The notes under the pieces: generated by a model | Databases searched by the model: none | Told to the model about the DNA's origin: nothing | What the model saw: the letters and a program-made list of their open reading frames with translations, nothing else | Made by a program: the position numbers and the translations under genes | Part shown: one piece after another, positions 1 to 12,359 of the stretch | How the letters are laid out: every line of letters begins with the position of its first letter | How positions within the stretch are numbered: position 1 is the first letter of the stretch | Origin: Takifugu bimaculatus | Lineage: Eukaryota; Chordata; Actinopteri; Tetraodontiformes; Tetraodontidae | Direction of reading: 5' to 3' | Assembly (NCBI GenBank): GCA_004026145.2 | Contig: CP034985.2 | Span: 13,347,195 to 13,411,194 of the forward strand | Length of the DNA: 64,000 nucleotides

Positions 1-69
1 TTCCCTGCAATCATGCACATTCCTTCGCTGATACCCAGACCTAAATAAGAGCTGCAGCTGTGGAGCCCC

Positions 70-844
70 AGAGGTGGGGGACAACAGTGGGGACAGAGGT
101 GGGGGACAGAGGGTGGGGACAAGACATCGGTGGGGACAGCGGTGGGGGACAGCGGTGGGGGACAGAGGTGGGGGACAGAGGTGGGGGACAGCGGTAGGGC
201 GACAGCGGTGGGGGACAGCGTGGGGGGACAGAGGTGGGGGACAGCGGTGGGGGACAGCAGGTGGGGACAGCGGTGGGGGGACAGAGGTGGGGGACAAGCA
301 GGTGGGGGACAGCGGTGGGAGGACAGCAGGTGGGGGACAGAGGTGGGGACAGCGGTGGGGGACAGAGGTGGGGGACAGCAGGTGGGGGACAGCGGTGGGG
401 GACAGAGGTGGGGGACAGCGGTGGGGGACAGAGGTGGGGGACAGAGGTGGGGACAGCGGTGGGGGACAGAGGTGGGGGACAGAGGTGAGGGACAGCGGTG
501 GGGGACAGAGGTGAAGGACAGAGGTGGGGGACAGAGGTGGGGGACAGCGGTGGGAGACAGAGGTGGGGGACAGAGGTGGGGGACAGAGGTGGGAGACAGC
601 GGTGAGGGACAGCAGTGGGGGACAGAGGTGAAGGACAGCGGTGGGGGACAGAGGTGGGGGACAGAGGTGAAGGACAGAGGTGGGGGACAGCGGTGAGGGA
701 CAGCAGTGGGGGACAGAGGTGAAGGACAGAGGTGAAGGACAGCGGTGGGGGACAGAGGTGGGGGACAGCGGTGAGGGACAGCAGTGGGGGACAGAGGTGA
801 AGGACAGCGGTGGGGGACAGCGGTGGGGGACAGAGGTGGGGGAT
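70..844. repeat. G-rich minisatellite (about 13-14 bp unit)
   Basis: About 775 bp of tandem units of the form GGTGGGGGACAGMG, alternating mainly between GACAGAGGTGGGG and GACAGCGGTGGGG, with occasional variants such as GTGAAGGACAG and GTGAGGGACAG. G-runs of four to five recur every 13-14 bases, so the plus strand has strong G-quadruplex potential. It lies in what should be intron 1 of the minus-strand cdc42bpa gene. The long open frames crossing it on both strands exist only because the repeat lacks stop codons. Confidence 0.95.
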
Positions 845-3800
845 GAGCAGGACTGAGGGGGAAGCGGTGTGATTAGGACAGACAGGTCCAGAGGGTGCTG
901 AATGATGGGGCTCACTAATGACCTGCATCAGAGAGCGTCCTCTGGGGGGACAGCACCGCGTCTCCTTCACATGTTCTTCCGACACACTGCAATTAACAGA
1001 AGCCGCACGTCTGCAGGAACGCACCCGGAGAGTCGGGAATATTCTGGGAGGCTGTTGATTACTGTTCTTTAAATTTCACAGATGCTCTAAATATAACCAA
1101 GTCATGAATTAGGAAATGCAGGAGACTTCAGAGGGCACTTGGGACATTTCCAGGTCCAGGTTCAGGCCCGGTGAGACCAGTTCTTCATTGTTGATGACTG
1201 AATATGTAAAACAACACGGCCTCACCCACAGCTATAATCCAAATATATGTTTAACCAGGCATGTGAATCAAACTGCAGCCCAGATTTTTTTTTTAAATGA
1301 CCACCAACCGGCGCTTCCTTGCTGTGGCTGGACTCTCCAGGAAATAGGAATTTGAAGGTACCTGCAGAGGAGAAGGTGCAGATGTTCTCCAGCTACATCA
1401 GGTGTTCTGCAACCCCCCTCGAGACAAAGGAAAAGGAAGATGTTCCGCTTGTTTATGCAGGACAGGAAAAGGACTCATCGTGAGTGTTGAGTGAGCAAAC
1501 AGGTTGGTCACAAGTCCACCAGGGGAGGAAGTAAACATGTCTGTGACCTCACGCCTTCCCAACACCAGAATATTGGACACCGCCGAGCCCCAGACGACAC
1601 AAAGACACAATGTGATCCAGCTGTCTCACTTCCATGTATGACATCATGCACCCCCGACGGGTCTGACTGAGCTCACGGGAGCTTTATGGTTCCTTCCTGC
1701 AGCCAGCAGAGAGGAACAGTCAGGAAACAGCAACCTAAGGAGTAACAAGGATATCCTGAGGCTCCAGGCAGGATGTGATGTCACAGCTCAATACCATGCA
1801 ACACAGCGATATCTTGGACATCACCTCGGATTAATGAGGGGGAAAGGGGGCATTCCACCCTGGGTGGGGGGGACGCGCCGCCAATAAAAGGCCCGGTTGG
1901 GTGGAGCAGGCATCAGCTGCAGATGAACAGCTGGCTGCTGAGAGCCAGGACTAAATGTGGACTGGAACAGGTCAGGCTGCAGCCCCCCACCCCCACCGAT
2001 ATGGTGGCCATGGAGGGACAGAATAGGACAGAAGCAGGAAAGCAGGAAGTCTGTGAGAGATCAATGGTGTCAACAGAAATGTTGAAAGCCTTTTCCTTCG
2101 AACAACGCTGTGGATCGGACCTAAGAGGGTGCATGGTCGGGTGCATGGTCTCTCTCACACACACAGCACGCACATGCACACACTCTCACACACACACAGA
2201 CACAGACACACACACAGGCACACACACACACGCACAGCTTTGATTTACATGAGGAGTCAGGATTCAGTGTACTTTCCCCGTGTCCTTTTCCCTTATGGCT
2301 GCAGGTCATGTAGGGGTCTCCATTTCAGCTAAAACAAGGTCACTGAACAAGAAAAACCTCACAATTATTCATTGATTCTCAGGGAAGGGGGCGATGCTGA
2401 GGCTCACGTGCACGGACCCGGCAGTTTGGTTGGCGCGCCTTCTGTCTGGGCCCGCCGTGACCAAGAGACTGCTGCTAACAGCATTACATCATTCCCTTCG
2501 CTAACGTTTAGCTAGCATTTGTCCTCAAACTACAAAAGAGATGGTATCCAGAACAGATGTGCCGATCCTTCGACCCTGCGGTCGGGAACGTTTACAGAAC
2601 CAGACAAGAACGGACCTCGATTACAGCCCGACTCTGCCTGAGAGAAGTTGTCTGTTGTCTCACGAGTGTGTAAGGCTGAAAACAGGCCCTTTATCCCCGC
2701 TACGTTGGCGTCTCGTCTGCAGCACGCCGCCGCCGCAGCACCTCGCGCTGCATTTTGCAGCATGTTTTCCAAACTTCCCCGCCGCAGCGGTGCCGGCGCC
2801 GCTCGCATTAAACTGTCGTCTTCAGCGTTTCAGCTGCTGCCCAGGTGTGTTTTGCGGCGTCAGGGTGTTCGGTGACCTTTGGCTGTGCACCACATGTGCC
2901 GTTCACCCCCACGTTTGCATTCCAAAAGTCATTTCAGGCTCTGGGCGGGCGGCGACCCCGAAGTGACTGCCGCACCGACAGCTCACACCAACATGAGTTT
3001 AACCGCCGCGCCGCGGCAGACTTCAACTGTCCGCCATGACCCTTGACCCCACCGTGCAACCGTTTGTTTTCAGTGCTGAAACAATGGAAGGGGCGGGGCT
3101 TAGCGACGATCTGCAGCCTCTCTCCAGGGGGCGACGGAGTTTCTTAGATTCACCTATAACCCTCCGTCTTCACCAATCACTAGAGTTGAACGCTTGTTGT
3201 TTTTGCATTCATTTGAAACCCAAACACGCTCACAGGGGCTATTACCAGAGGACAGCGTCTACAAACTCCCACCGATTGAGGAAACGTCTCTTTTTCAGAC
3301 CTCACCGCGGCACGTCGGCAGCGAGAAAGAATTCTGGGGCCGTGTTTCAGCTCGCCGAGTACCCTCCACCCTCCACCCAGAGCCCTGACACGCCTGACAG
3401 CCATCTTTCATGTTGTTACAGTGAAGAATATGGATGTGTAAACAAGGCAAGCGAAGCATCCAGAGTTCATGTGTTTGGACATGATTGGTTCCATCTGCAC
3501 TGACAGAGTGTCGGAGTTCACCGTGTTTCAGAAACTGCAGCGTTCAGAACTTGAAATGAACCCAGACCGGGTCACCAGAGAGGTACCGCGCTGTTCTGGA
3601 CAGGAGCAGAGGAAGACTCCTCTGACGCTCTTCTGCCGACGTTCTGGTTCCTTGCGTCCAATTAAACCAGCAGCAGAAACTGGAGGAACCGGAACCGGTA
3701 ACTCGGTACCTCAGCCACAGCTGGGACACATGTGCGTGTCCCGCGTGGCGTCTGGGTAAACTCGGCAACACGTTTTCTTGTGTCCACACAAGCAAACGGC

Positions 3801-4995
3801 GCGGTGAGCTCATCCCTTGGAGCCCAAACAGAGGGCATCTCCCAGAATCCTCCCCGGCCAGGACCCGGCAGCCCGGCTGTGGCCGATTGGCTGGAGAATT
3901 ACAACTTGGATGCGCTGAGGGAAACAATCCATGTGTGAAGAATGAAACCAGATGGCTTCCAGAGCAGCGGCAGAGCGCTTCTTTCTCCCTCCATGTGCAG
4001 AAAAAGTTTACCAAATCCAAACTTCCACTTTTAGCAGAGAAGAGCTTGACCAGATGGTGGCTGCTTTGGTTAACCAGCGGCGCTCCGGCCAGAACAAGCT
4101 GCTGTCGGCTGGCGTAACCGCCACGCTGTCTGCGTCTCACGCCGCCACTCTTCAAGAAGCCTGCCGGCTACTCTTTAACGGCTGCCGGTGCAACGCCGTG
4201 CCAGCTCAAAGTGGCCCAGACTCAGTTTGGTCATGGCATTATTAAATCGTCTCGGTAAATTTCCCCCGCTCTGTCGTCGGGGCTTGGAAGGCCGTGGGGA
4301 AGGTGTGCAGGGCCTCTGCACCACCGGAAAGTGAGTTGCTCACATTCCTGCTTCACGCACCAACTAAACCTGTGATGTCGCTGCACAAATGTGTGTGTGG
4401 TCCCCGCGGCTCCTGTTGTTGTTTCAACCTTAGTGGGGGGGTGAACATGTAACAACACTGCAAAGGCTGGTCCGGTGACTGGAAACCAGCGAGTCCTCCT
4501 CTAAAGCTCCGGCTGCAGAGGAATCCATCGATTAGCTGATATGAAGCTGTGACGAGGAAATCAACCTGAACGGGTGAAGCCAGACCAAACCAACCCCCTG
4601 CGGTTTTTAAAGAGCGATTTTCCCCAGCTGATATGAAAGAAATACTCCAACATCCTTCCTGTGCTTCCTCACTCCCTCTCAACTTGGTACCATTTTTACA
4701 GCATGTCTGTTTTTGGTAATGAGACGGGGCCTTCCGCTTCAGGTCCAACGAGCTTTTCCAAAACACATAAAGCATTTTAATTACACGAGAATATAGCTGC
4801 CTTGCTTTTAGTTTCAGGGAGGGTTTGAGCGAGATGAGAGCGAGGCCAAGAGAGCCCCACAACTTCTATAAAAGGAATGTGATGGGGAAGGGAGGGCCGC
4901 TGCACCAGCAACATTATCAGCCTATCATCTTACCACAAAGACAGGGAGGCTGGCGGCACACACCAAAGCAGGAGATAATAAAAAGCAAAGCTTAC
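845..4995 (-). other. 5' part of cdc42bpa intron 1 (no other gene seen)
   Basis: Downstream of the donor at 4995/4994 (minus strand) no second cdc42bpa exon is recognisable down to position 1; the kinase-domain start expected in exon 2 is absent. The intron therefore runs off the left edge. CDC42BPA intron 1 is known to be very long in vertebrates. The stretch holds a CA microsatellite near 2.15-2.23 kb and otherwise unique sequence. A GC-richer patch at 2.4-3.4 kb shows no convincing exon. Confidence 0.55.
2148..2234. repeat. CA-rich microsatellite
   Basis: Interrupted (CA)n with CACAGACA and CACGCA interruptions. It accounts for the His-Thr-rich open frames here. Confidence 0.9.
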
Positions 4996-5173
4996 CCCAG
5001 TCCAGGAACTCCATGATGTTTTTCTCCCTCCTGAGTGGGGAGTTGTTGCATTCATCATAGAGGCAAACCAGGACATCCAGCAGGGACTCCACGCTCAGGC
5101 ACTGGCCATTAGACACCACCGGCCCGTCCAGAACCAGCTTCTCCAGCTTCTTCAAACGCACCTCTCCCGACAT
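4996..5173 (-). CDS. cdc42bpa: CDC42-binding protein kinase alpha (MRCK-alpha), first coding exon only
   Basis: Reads MSGEVRLKKLEKLVLDGPVV, followed by a segment containing SVESLLDVLVCLYDECNNSP, LRREKNIMEF and LDWG. This is the conserved N-terminus that precedes the kinase domain of MRCK (myotonic dystrophy kinase-related Cdc42-binding kinase), with Leu-Glu-rich helices and the family signature CLYDECNNSPLRREKN. The exon is 178 nt (59 codons plus one base) and ends in a good donor, TGGG|GTAAGC on the minus strand. The ATG (rc of 5171-5173) matches the family start. MRCK kinases act downstream of Cdc42 on actomyosin (myosin light chain and MYPT phosphorylation) in cell polarity and migration. 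The catalytic domain, coiled coil, C1, PH, CNH and CRIB regions lie outside the window. CDC42BPA is on human 1q42 near LEFTY, which supports alpha over beta. Confidence 0.9.
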
Positions 5174-6620
5174 GATTATTCCCAATTGGTGGCTTCCCAG
5201 CTAATGGTGATGGAGGATGCCTCCTCGGCCTGTGTTAGCACGGATGGGGCCTCTAAAGTTCTCTCACCTTGAATGCGCCTTAGAAAATGATAAAAGTTCA
5301 GAGCTGGGGGGGGCTAGTTCCTCGATAAAGGTGTTCTGTTCATGACCTCCATGTGGAGATCCGTTGTCTAAGAGGTGGATGAGACTTGCCCATTTTATAA
5401 CACCTATCCCCGCAGGACATGTATGAAGAACCAGTCCCAATTACAGACCCGAGCTGATCCGGGTCGGTCAGTTTCACTGACTGGTGGGTTTCTGTTGGAA
5501 GAACGTGTAGAAATCGGGTCGATGCGGCTCTCAAAAGATCCCTCCGGGTCGCTGTGGTGGATATTTAGGGCTCTCCATGACGGTTGCGATCCCACCCCCC
5601 CAAAAAAATGATCGGCAACGCTACAATGCCTCGACCCACGAATGGAAAGACGACACAGGCTTAGTTAGCAGCCTGCTAGGTTAGCTGTTCAGCTAGCCAG
5701 CGAGCTAACAGCTACGGTTACTTTTCTGCCTTCCCGAATTCCATCGTTGCCCCCTTTTTTCAACGGGAGCAAACGTCTAAAAAGCGCAGCGTCCACAGAG
5801 CGAGGGGGGGTTCTGACGTCTTTACATAAACGGGAAAAAAAATATTCCCTTGTTTTCTCAAGTTATTGCTCACAGGTCTGCAGTTTAAATCCCATTCTTC
5901 GTCGGGAAAACAAACGTCTCTTTAGTTTCTGCACACTTCGCAGCGACGGTCCCTAAAGTTAAACGGCCAAAACGCGGCTCCCTTTCCCACCCCTGAAGCC
6001 TCCGGAGGAGTTGGTTTCACGTCAAAGACGGACGCTGTCGTCTGGTCTCGCTCATTCCAAATACGGGACACAGCCTAAATTCCCCCCTGTCCTTCCCTTC
6101 GCCTGGCCTGCCTCCCCCGCCGGTCGCTCGCTTCTCGCCGTCTTTGCACAGTCAAACTAGCAGCAGCCCGTTGCCAGAGACGTATGACGGGGGAAGGTGG
6201 CCGAGTTCACCGCTCCATGGTAACACCGCGGGGGATTGTGGGAAATGTAGGATAATCGCATCAAAATGGACAATTCGCGCCATGGCGTCGTTTTAACGTT
6301 TGCAATGGGTTGGAAAACATCTACTCTTTTCCAATAATAACGACTTTTTAGTTTAAAAAGACGTGTTTTGCGTTTTTAAACAAAGCAGCGCCGCTTTCAC
6401 GCATGCGTACATGACCGACATCCCTGTTCGGCCATGTTGGCGCTACCAGAGCGTCTTCGAACTCGGCAGCATCTCTGATATTGCTGCTGCTGCTGCTGCT
6501 GCAGGCAAAATCCCAGATCATCATCATGGCGCCCGGGTTGGCGGAGAGGATGGGTGGTGGTGCTGGTGGCGGCGGGTGCGCGGTGGGGAGGTGGCTCACA
6601 AATTGTGAATGGAAACTGCG
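5174..6620 (-). promoter_or_regulatory. Probable cdc42bpa 5' UTR and promoter region (CpG-rich)
   Basis: A GC- and CpG-rich stretch directly upstream of the cdc42bpa start codon, in contrast to the AT-rich DNA from 6.65 kb on. It includes TTGTGGGAAATGTAG near 6.23 kb, which resembles a ZNF143/STAF-type promoter element, and GCGCCATGGCG near 6.28 kb. A minus-strand donor-like AAG|GTGAGAG is at 5268/5267, but no good acceptor follows, so a separate 5' UTR exon is not claimed. The transcription start is not resolved. Confidence 0.4.
6482..6502. repeat. (CTG)7 trinucleotide repeat
   Basis: Seven uninterrupted TGC/CTG units in the GC-rich region upstream of cdc42bpa. No coding exon is evident around it. 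Confidence 0.9.
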
Positions 6621-6649
6621 GACTCTGACAGTCTGCTGCAGATGGAGAA

Positions 6650-9550
6650 CACATTTTTAAAATAAAATAATGGAATGACATCTAATGCTGGCTGGAACAC
6701 ATTTATACAACATGCTGCATGGCCGTTTGCGCTGTGATACGGAGGAAAAAAAACACATAATAACATGTATAACTGTAGTCTAATTGGTTAATGTATCGTC
6801 TTTCAAAACTGTAATGAAAATACATCTACAACTGATTCCTTGAAAAAAATGGAGCCCATTGTTTTCTCGGTATTTTTTTAATCACACAATATTGTATGTT
6901 CTCACCTATTACCATTATTTACATGGTCATCAACCTGAATGACAAAGTACAGTTGATTACTGGTTAATCCCCTTTTATATGCCAATCTGTTGATAATTGC
7001 CACTCATTTGTTTCCCCTCTAAAAACTACACTGCCTATGTAACATCAAAGTATGTGCTATCTGATAAATAATGAATGCAGTTTGACTTAAAGAATGCATA
7101 TGAAACACCTAGATAAAAGAGGACATAGAATATATTTAAAATGCTGTTACATCAAGGCCGTGTTTTCTCCTGATACATTTGGATTGTCAGCAGAAGATGT
7201 CGTAAAATCAGGCATAACCTAACTCGTTAACTCGTTCTTATGTTGCTGGTATTTTCCATCTGTTCGTTAAAATCAACGTTCTCAGTTGCGCAAAACAACC
7301 AAGTGAATAAAGAATGAACAGAAATGGTTGTAACTCGTTTTACACAGGTGGAAAATTGGATGCGTGTGTGATTTTTACGTTAAAATCTGAATTGGAAATA
7401 TTCTTCTGTCGGATGACACGCGTCTCCTTCCTATAGTGAAACTATGGCACCCTCTGCTGGTCAGGTATCGTTCGTGCAGATATTTATTGCGCCGATTCGA
7501 GTCACGCTTTTTTTCGGGGGGGGGGGTCCTGCTCCGCTCACGTAACAATCGTGAACTGCATTTAATCTAGATTCTGGCGTGAATTTCTACTTGCACATTT
7601 AGTCATGTTTGCAGCAGCCACCCTCCACCAGCGATCACTTATTTTGTAAAGTTGTCTGAAATATTTCTTATTAGTCCCATCTAATCATGTCTGATCCTAT
7701 TAGCCGAAGTCTACCCCGAGATTAGACGGTGCTGTGATCGGGCCGACGGTGCTGTGTGAAATGCAATCAGACTGTCCGGCTGGACTTGAGATGTGGAGCC
7801 GCTGAGCAATAATTGGGTTGCGGGTGCACGGGTCTGGCGCTTCTCCACCCCCTTCATCTGACCTGATCGGTGATTAATGGTGCACTGATCCAGACTGGAT
7901 ATGGGACGTCTGCGGGCGGATCTGCGGTCCATTATGGTGCAAACTAGATCCCCAAATATTTGGCGTTTAGATAAAGCGCGCGGACGGTGGATCAGGAAGT
8001 CGGTGACAATGTGGAGAAGGAGGAATTTGACCACCAACGCACTTTCAATATTGACTTTGTGGAGCAGACGGTCGTGTTCCGACGCGGGGAGAAGCAGAAT
8101 TCTGCAGCAGCCGAACTGCAGCCTCCTCAGAGCCTCCCTGCGCTTCCACAGGGGATTCTGTTTCCCAAATGGAAGGGAATGGACCTATAAATTGGACTGC
8201 TTTTGAATGCAAATGTGTGGATGTTAATTAACACCTGCGTTGTTGATTGCGGGAGCTCGTTGGCCTTTGATTGAAAAGAAATGTCACCTCTGGGCTTTGA
8301 ACCGGGCAGCTCCTCTTTGACTGGCATGTGGAAGGAAGAAAGACTGAGAAATGTCACACAAAGGCCTTCTTAATTTCCCGAATTAGGGGTTGTAATGTGA
8401 GGGAGAGATGGATCTGCAGCTCCAAGGCAGGTCGAAAAACCCTCCCACTGCTGGGAAAACCATCTGAAAATTCACTTCATGTCAACAAAAGAGTTTAAAA
8501 CAGTAAAGTGATGAATATCAGACATGTGAAATCACAAAAGTATCATGCACAGACAGTAAAAATATCAACAGTAGCAGAAGTTTGATGTTGGCTGTTTCAA
8601 GAAGGGTAAAGATTTATAAACTACGACTACAAATGTTAAAATATTCTGTCTTTTCTGCAACATTCTGAAGATGGAAATTTAATTAAAAGGTCTTGATTCC
8701 AAATAAATAAGGTTCCAAGAGATAACAAAAAAACAAAGATGAGCTCAGAAAAAAGTCTGAAATAAATAAAATGTCATCTATGTATTTAAAAAGTTTTTTT
8801 AACAATATGAGAAAAGTAACAAATGTAACTTCTTGTCATTGAGACTGTTGAATAGGAGAAACTGTAATAGAGATCAAAAACTCAAATTTATTGTCATTTA
8901 AATGCTTCTAAAACCATTTTCCACTTTGGGTTAGATTTTTTTATTGTGTCAAAGGAAAACTGAGCTCTGGAGTTCCACAGGGATCCATCTCAGGTCCCAA
9001 AAGTTCATAAAAGATTTAAAAAAAACAACATATATATGTATAAGATCAATAAACTAGATCATTTTTTAAAATTGTGCATCTTCACCTAATTTCTTAGATT
9101 TTCCTTTTGTGTGTCAAAAAGAGCTGAACCCTGAAACATCAGATGTGTGTTTGATTTCATCGGATTTAGAGTTCAGGATTGTTTTCAGGAGCTTTTCCAC
9201 CCTCGACGGTGGACGTGTAAAACAAACGGACGAGCATCTCCACCTTCAACCTTCGGGCCGCAGGCTGCTGAAGACCATCTGCTCCAGCTTCTCCTTTGCT
9301 TATTAATTTGTCTCGTCCTTCGGGCTGCGGCGAGCTGCGGGTCTGGCAGTCATCTGTCATTTGCTCTTCCTGTGTGCTCCTTCAGTCTGTCTGACATCTC
9401 TGAGCAAACACGGGCCAATACACAACCGCCGGGGGCCCGGGGCCCCTCTGGGGGCAGCCAGCGAGAGCGGCTCTTCTTCTAATGTTTGTGTGACAAAAAA
9501 AGGCAAGGCAAATCCTCGCAATGGAATCAGATAATCACCAACCCGTGAAG
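6650..9550. other. AT-rich intergenic region, no gene seen
   Basis: Between the cdc42bpa promoter region and the lefty upstream region. Open frames are short and have no family resemblance. A CTCF-like CCCTCTGCTGG core is at about 7451-7461 and a G-tract near 7.52 kb. The 8.4-9.1 kb part is strongly AT-rich. Nothing else is supportable. Confidence 0.6.
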
Positions 9551-9560
9551 AGCCTGCCCC

Positions 9561-9675
9561 AATCCACATCCACGCCGGCCCCCCCTCCTCCAGCCCCTGG
9601 ATTAACTGTCTGTTTGGCTAATAATTTTAATCTATTGAAGAGGTTCCAGAGTGGTGACAGGGCTCGGAATAAACA
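9561..9675 (+). promoter_or_regulatory. Candidate Nodal-responsive element upstream of lefty (two FoxH1-like sites)
   Basis: AATCCACA at 9561-9568 and AATAAACA at 9668-9675 both fit the FoxH1 consensus AAT(A/C)(A/C)ACA. A GTCTG Smad-box half-site lies between them near 9609. Lefty genes are known direct targets of Nodal/Smad2/FoxH1 through asymmetric enhancers, which makes the position (about 0.65-0.75 kb upstream of the probable TATA) sensible. The motifs are short, so function is inferred. Confidence 0.35.
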
Positions 9676-10311
9676 TCTAATCCTCTACCCCCCCTTCCAT
9701 TTCCTCTGTGTCCACTGTGTCCTCCTTTATCCCCCCCAGTTACACACGTGTGGCAAAGCTGGTGTCTGTGTTATTACTGGACATAAACTGGTGTGACACA
9801 CGGCCGCCAGACTGGCCTCGACTGACATCGTCCAGTGGAATGTCGGCGTGGAGGGAGCGGAGCGGAGAGACCAGGGTGCGACCGAGAAGGGGGCATTTCA
9901 GGTTCACAGGGTCAGGACGTGTCCGTCTGGGACACACGAGGAGCCACAGTGGACGCCGACCCCCCAGGACGTGTTCAAATTTATGAAAACAAACAAACCT
10001 GAGATTAGTCTGTTAATGATGTTAAACTCTTAAACGTGCATAAATGCTTGTTTTCCTTTTCCACCCAAACACACAAAATATCTCCCTTTTTTCCACAATA
10101 AAGATCCTCAATTTGGAATGAAATGACAGAGTTTTAGAGCAGCTATGGCGAAACAACACCTCCACAATTAGGATGGTACTGTAGTCTAATTGTTGCTGTT
10201 TGAAGTATGCTCACTTAGATATCCTGTTCGGGCTGTAGTGTCGCACCTTTGTTCTGATAAGGGTCCCTGCCCCCATTGACAAAGTGCGAACGACTGGGAG
10301 GGTCGCGACCA

Positions 10312-10320
10312 TATAAGAGG
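10312..10320 (+). promoter_or_regulatory. Probable lefty TATA box
   Basis: TATAAGAGG in a GC-rich context about 100 bp upstream of the lefty ATG (10413), leaving a 5' UTR of roughly 70 nt. No other TATA-like match is as well placed. Confidence 0.55.
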
Positions 10321-10412
10321 CCCCGCGCAGTGTCAGAGGAGCACCTCTTACCTCTGGGTGATTTGTCCTCCGACAGTTTTACACGCTCAGCTTCTCCCGC
10401 TTGTTTTTACTC

Positions 10413-12052
10413 ATGGATTTGTTCCGCGCCTGCGTCCTCTGCGCCGCTCTCTGCGGCTTTGTTCGGGCTTTTACGCACCAGGATATGAAGGAGGCGCTGC
10501 TGGAGAAACTGGGATTGGACGAGCTTCCTAAAATCCACAAGAGAGATTTGGAGAATCTGGTTGTTCCGGCGCACGTCAGGAACAAGTACCTGTCCATGCT
10601 GAAGCTGCACCACAGCAGGCGGCGCAGGTCGCTGCCCAGCCTGGCGGGCATTCTGAGGGGCATCCCCGGTAACGCAGGTGAGGACAGTCTCCGTTTTTAA
10701 CCCTATCTGACGCGGAATGTGGAAGAATTCCGGTAGGACGTTTTTAGTTTTAGTTACGCGCGGCGTAATTTCCGTGCGTAATTGGCGCAGACTTTTACGC
10801 ACCAGACCTGCATAAAACAAACACATGTAACGAGCGGGTGTGAACGTTGACTAAACGGTTGTGCTGTCTGCTGCAGATATTTCCGGGGAGTATGTGTACT
10901 CTGACACCACCCGGCACCGTATGGTGTTCGACATGGAGGCGCGGATCCCGGACAACAGCGAGGTGACCATGGCGGAGCTGAAGCTCTACCAACAGGCCTC
11001 CTATCAGAAGCGCTACGTGGTGGAGAAGAGGAACCACCGGTCGGTCGGCAACGCCCGGGTCAGCGTGTACTGGGTGGACGTGCTGCAGGACGGATCCAAC
11101 CGCACATCGCTGGTCGACTCACGGTGCGTCATCGGTTCCCCGCCGGCGTCAGACGCCATCTCATCACCGCGTCACTCTCCCGCTAATTTACGCCTCCTTG
11201 TTTCTCGCTCTTGTAGGTTGATCCCCATTCACGAAACCGGCTGGAAGAGCTTTGATGTGACCCAGGCGGTGCATTATTGGTCCAAGAGCCAGCAGAAAAC
11301 ACCTATGCACCTGGAGGTGTGGATCGAGGGCGAGAGACCTGGCAGCTACGCGGCAGAGATGGCCAAGAGTGTGCGCTTTACCACCCAGGAGCAGACGGAC
11401 AACACCTTGGGGAAACCCGAGCTCATCCTCTACACACTCGACCTCGAAGAATACGGGTAAGGGTGCGAGTGTTTGATATACAGGAGCCATGATTGGCTGC
11501 GTCCTCGTTAGCAGGTCAGACAGCTTTGGATGAGCTTTGTTGCTTTTAAGACATTATTTCTGGAATAAATTGGTATAAGTTCAACCTTTACCACCTCAGT
11601 TTTGGATTGTTGAATCCACATAAATGAACCAACTTCAGCCAATAGCGTGACATAAATAGACCAGGGGTGTAGCTGAGATCTTCGGGGTCCACCAACTTAA
11701 CCCTCCTATCCCCGCCTCCCTCCTCAGTTCTCGAGGCGACTGTGACGTCCGCCAGAACAAAGACGCCTGCTGCCGTGAGCAGTACTTCATCGACTTCCGC
11801 GCCCTCACCTGGACGCAGTACTGGATCATCGAACCGGCTGGCTACCAGGCCTTCAGGTGCACAGGGAGCTGCAAGCAGCCCCGACGCAACTTCGGCTACG
11901 GCGAGCGGCGGTGCATGGTGTCTGAGAGCGCCCCCCTCCCCATCATGTACCTGGTGAAGAAGGGCGATTACACCGAGATAGAAGTGGCGGAATTCCCAAA
12001 CATGATCGTGGAGAGGTGCGCCTGCGCGATGGACAACCTCTCCATAGTCTGA
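10413..12052 (+). CDS. lefty: Lefty (left-right determination factor, TGF-beta family Nodal antagonist), complete
   Basis: Four coding exons: 10413-10677, 10877-11123, 11217-11456 and 11728-12052, all with GT-AG introns and agreeing phases, giving 358 aa, the usual Lefty length. The start ATG opens a signal peptide (MDLFRACVLCAALCGFVRAF). The prodomain contains SRRRRSLPS near residue 70, a basic processing-type site, then family blocks such as SGEYVYSD, GWKSFDVTQAVHYWSK and WIEGERPGSYAAEMAK. The mature region begins around SRGDCD and has the cystine-knot pattern (ACC, RCTGSC, RRC, terminal RCACAMDN). As in other Lefty proteins it keeps the RCTGSC motif but lacks the usual dimer-type C-terminus, consistent with monomeric action. 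Lefty is secreted and blocks Nodal signalling through the EGF-CFC co-receptor and type II receptors in mesendoderm and left-right patterning. No frame breaks. Whether this is lefty1 or lefty2 cannot be decided. Confidence 0.97.
11613..11620 (+). promoter_or_regulatory. Intronic FoxH1-like site in lefty intron 3
   Basis: AATCCACA, identical to the upstream copy at 9561. Single short motif; functional status is inferred only. Confidence 0.25.
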
Positions 12053-12332
12053 GGTCCTTGAAAGCAGCATGTGGAATCAGAGATATTGGCATTCATTGTT
12101 TTTATAAGGCACATGTAGTACTTGCTATTTAACATTTACTGGGGTTTCACATTCCCAACCGGCAGCTCTGGAGCCACGAAACCCCCCCCACCAGCACTTT
12201 TTTTGTAACTATTTTGTAAATTTTGATATCCTTTTGAGTATTATTTGCATTTGTCTGCAGCAGCCAGTCAAATTCTGTCTGACGTCTAATATTTTCAAGC
12301 TGTACATAATATGGATGAGTTTATGTTTGGAA

Positions 12333-12338
12333 AATAAA
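12333..12338 (+). terminator. Lefty polyadenylation signal
   Basis: AATAAA 281 nt after the lefty stop codon, followed by a T-rich stretch. It gives a 3' UTR of about 300 nt. Confidence 0.65.
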
Positions 12339-12359
12339 GATATTTTGTTTCACTTCTGG

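Noticed and set aside
41..1024. Long minus-strand open frame rich in Pro, Ser, Leu and Cys, and overlapping plus-strand frames
   Set aside because: Translation of the G-rich minisatellite in stop-free frames; no start context, no family, no splice logic.
2541..4245. Overlapping open frames in GC-richer DNA at 2.5-4.2 kb
   Set aside because: Frames overlap on both strands, lack family similarity and do not contain the MRCK kinase exon expected next.
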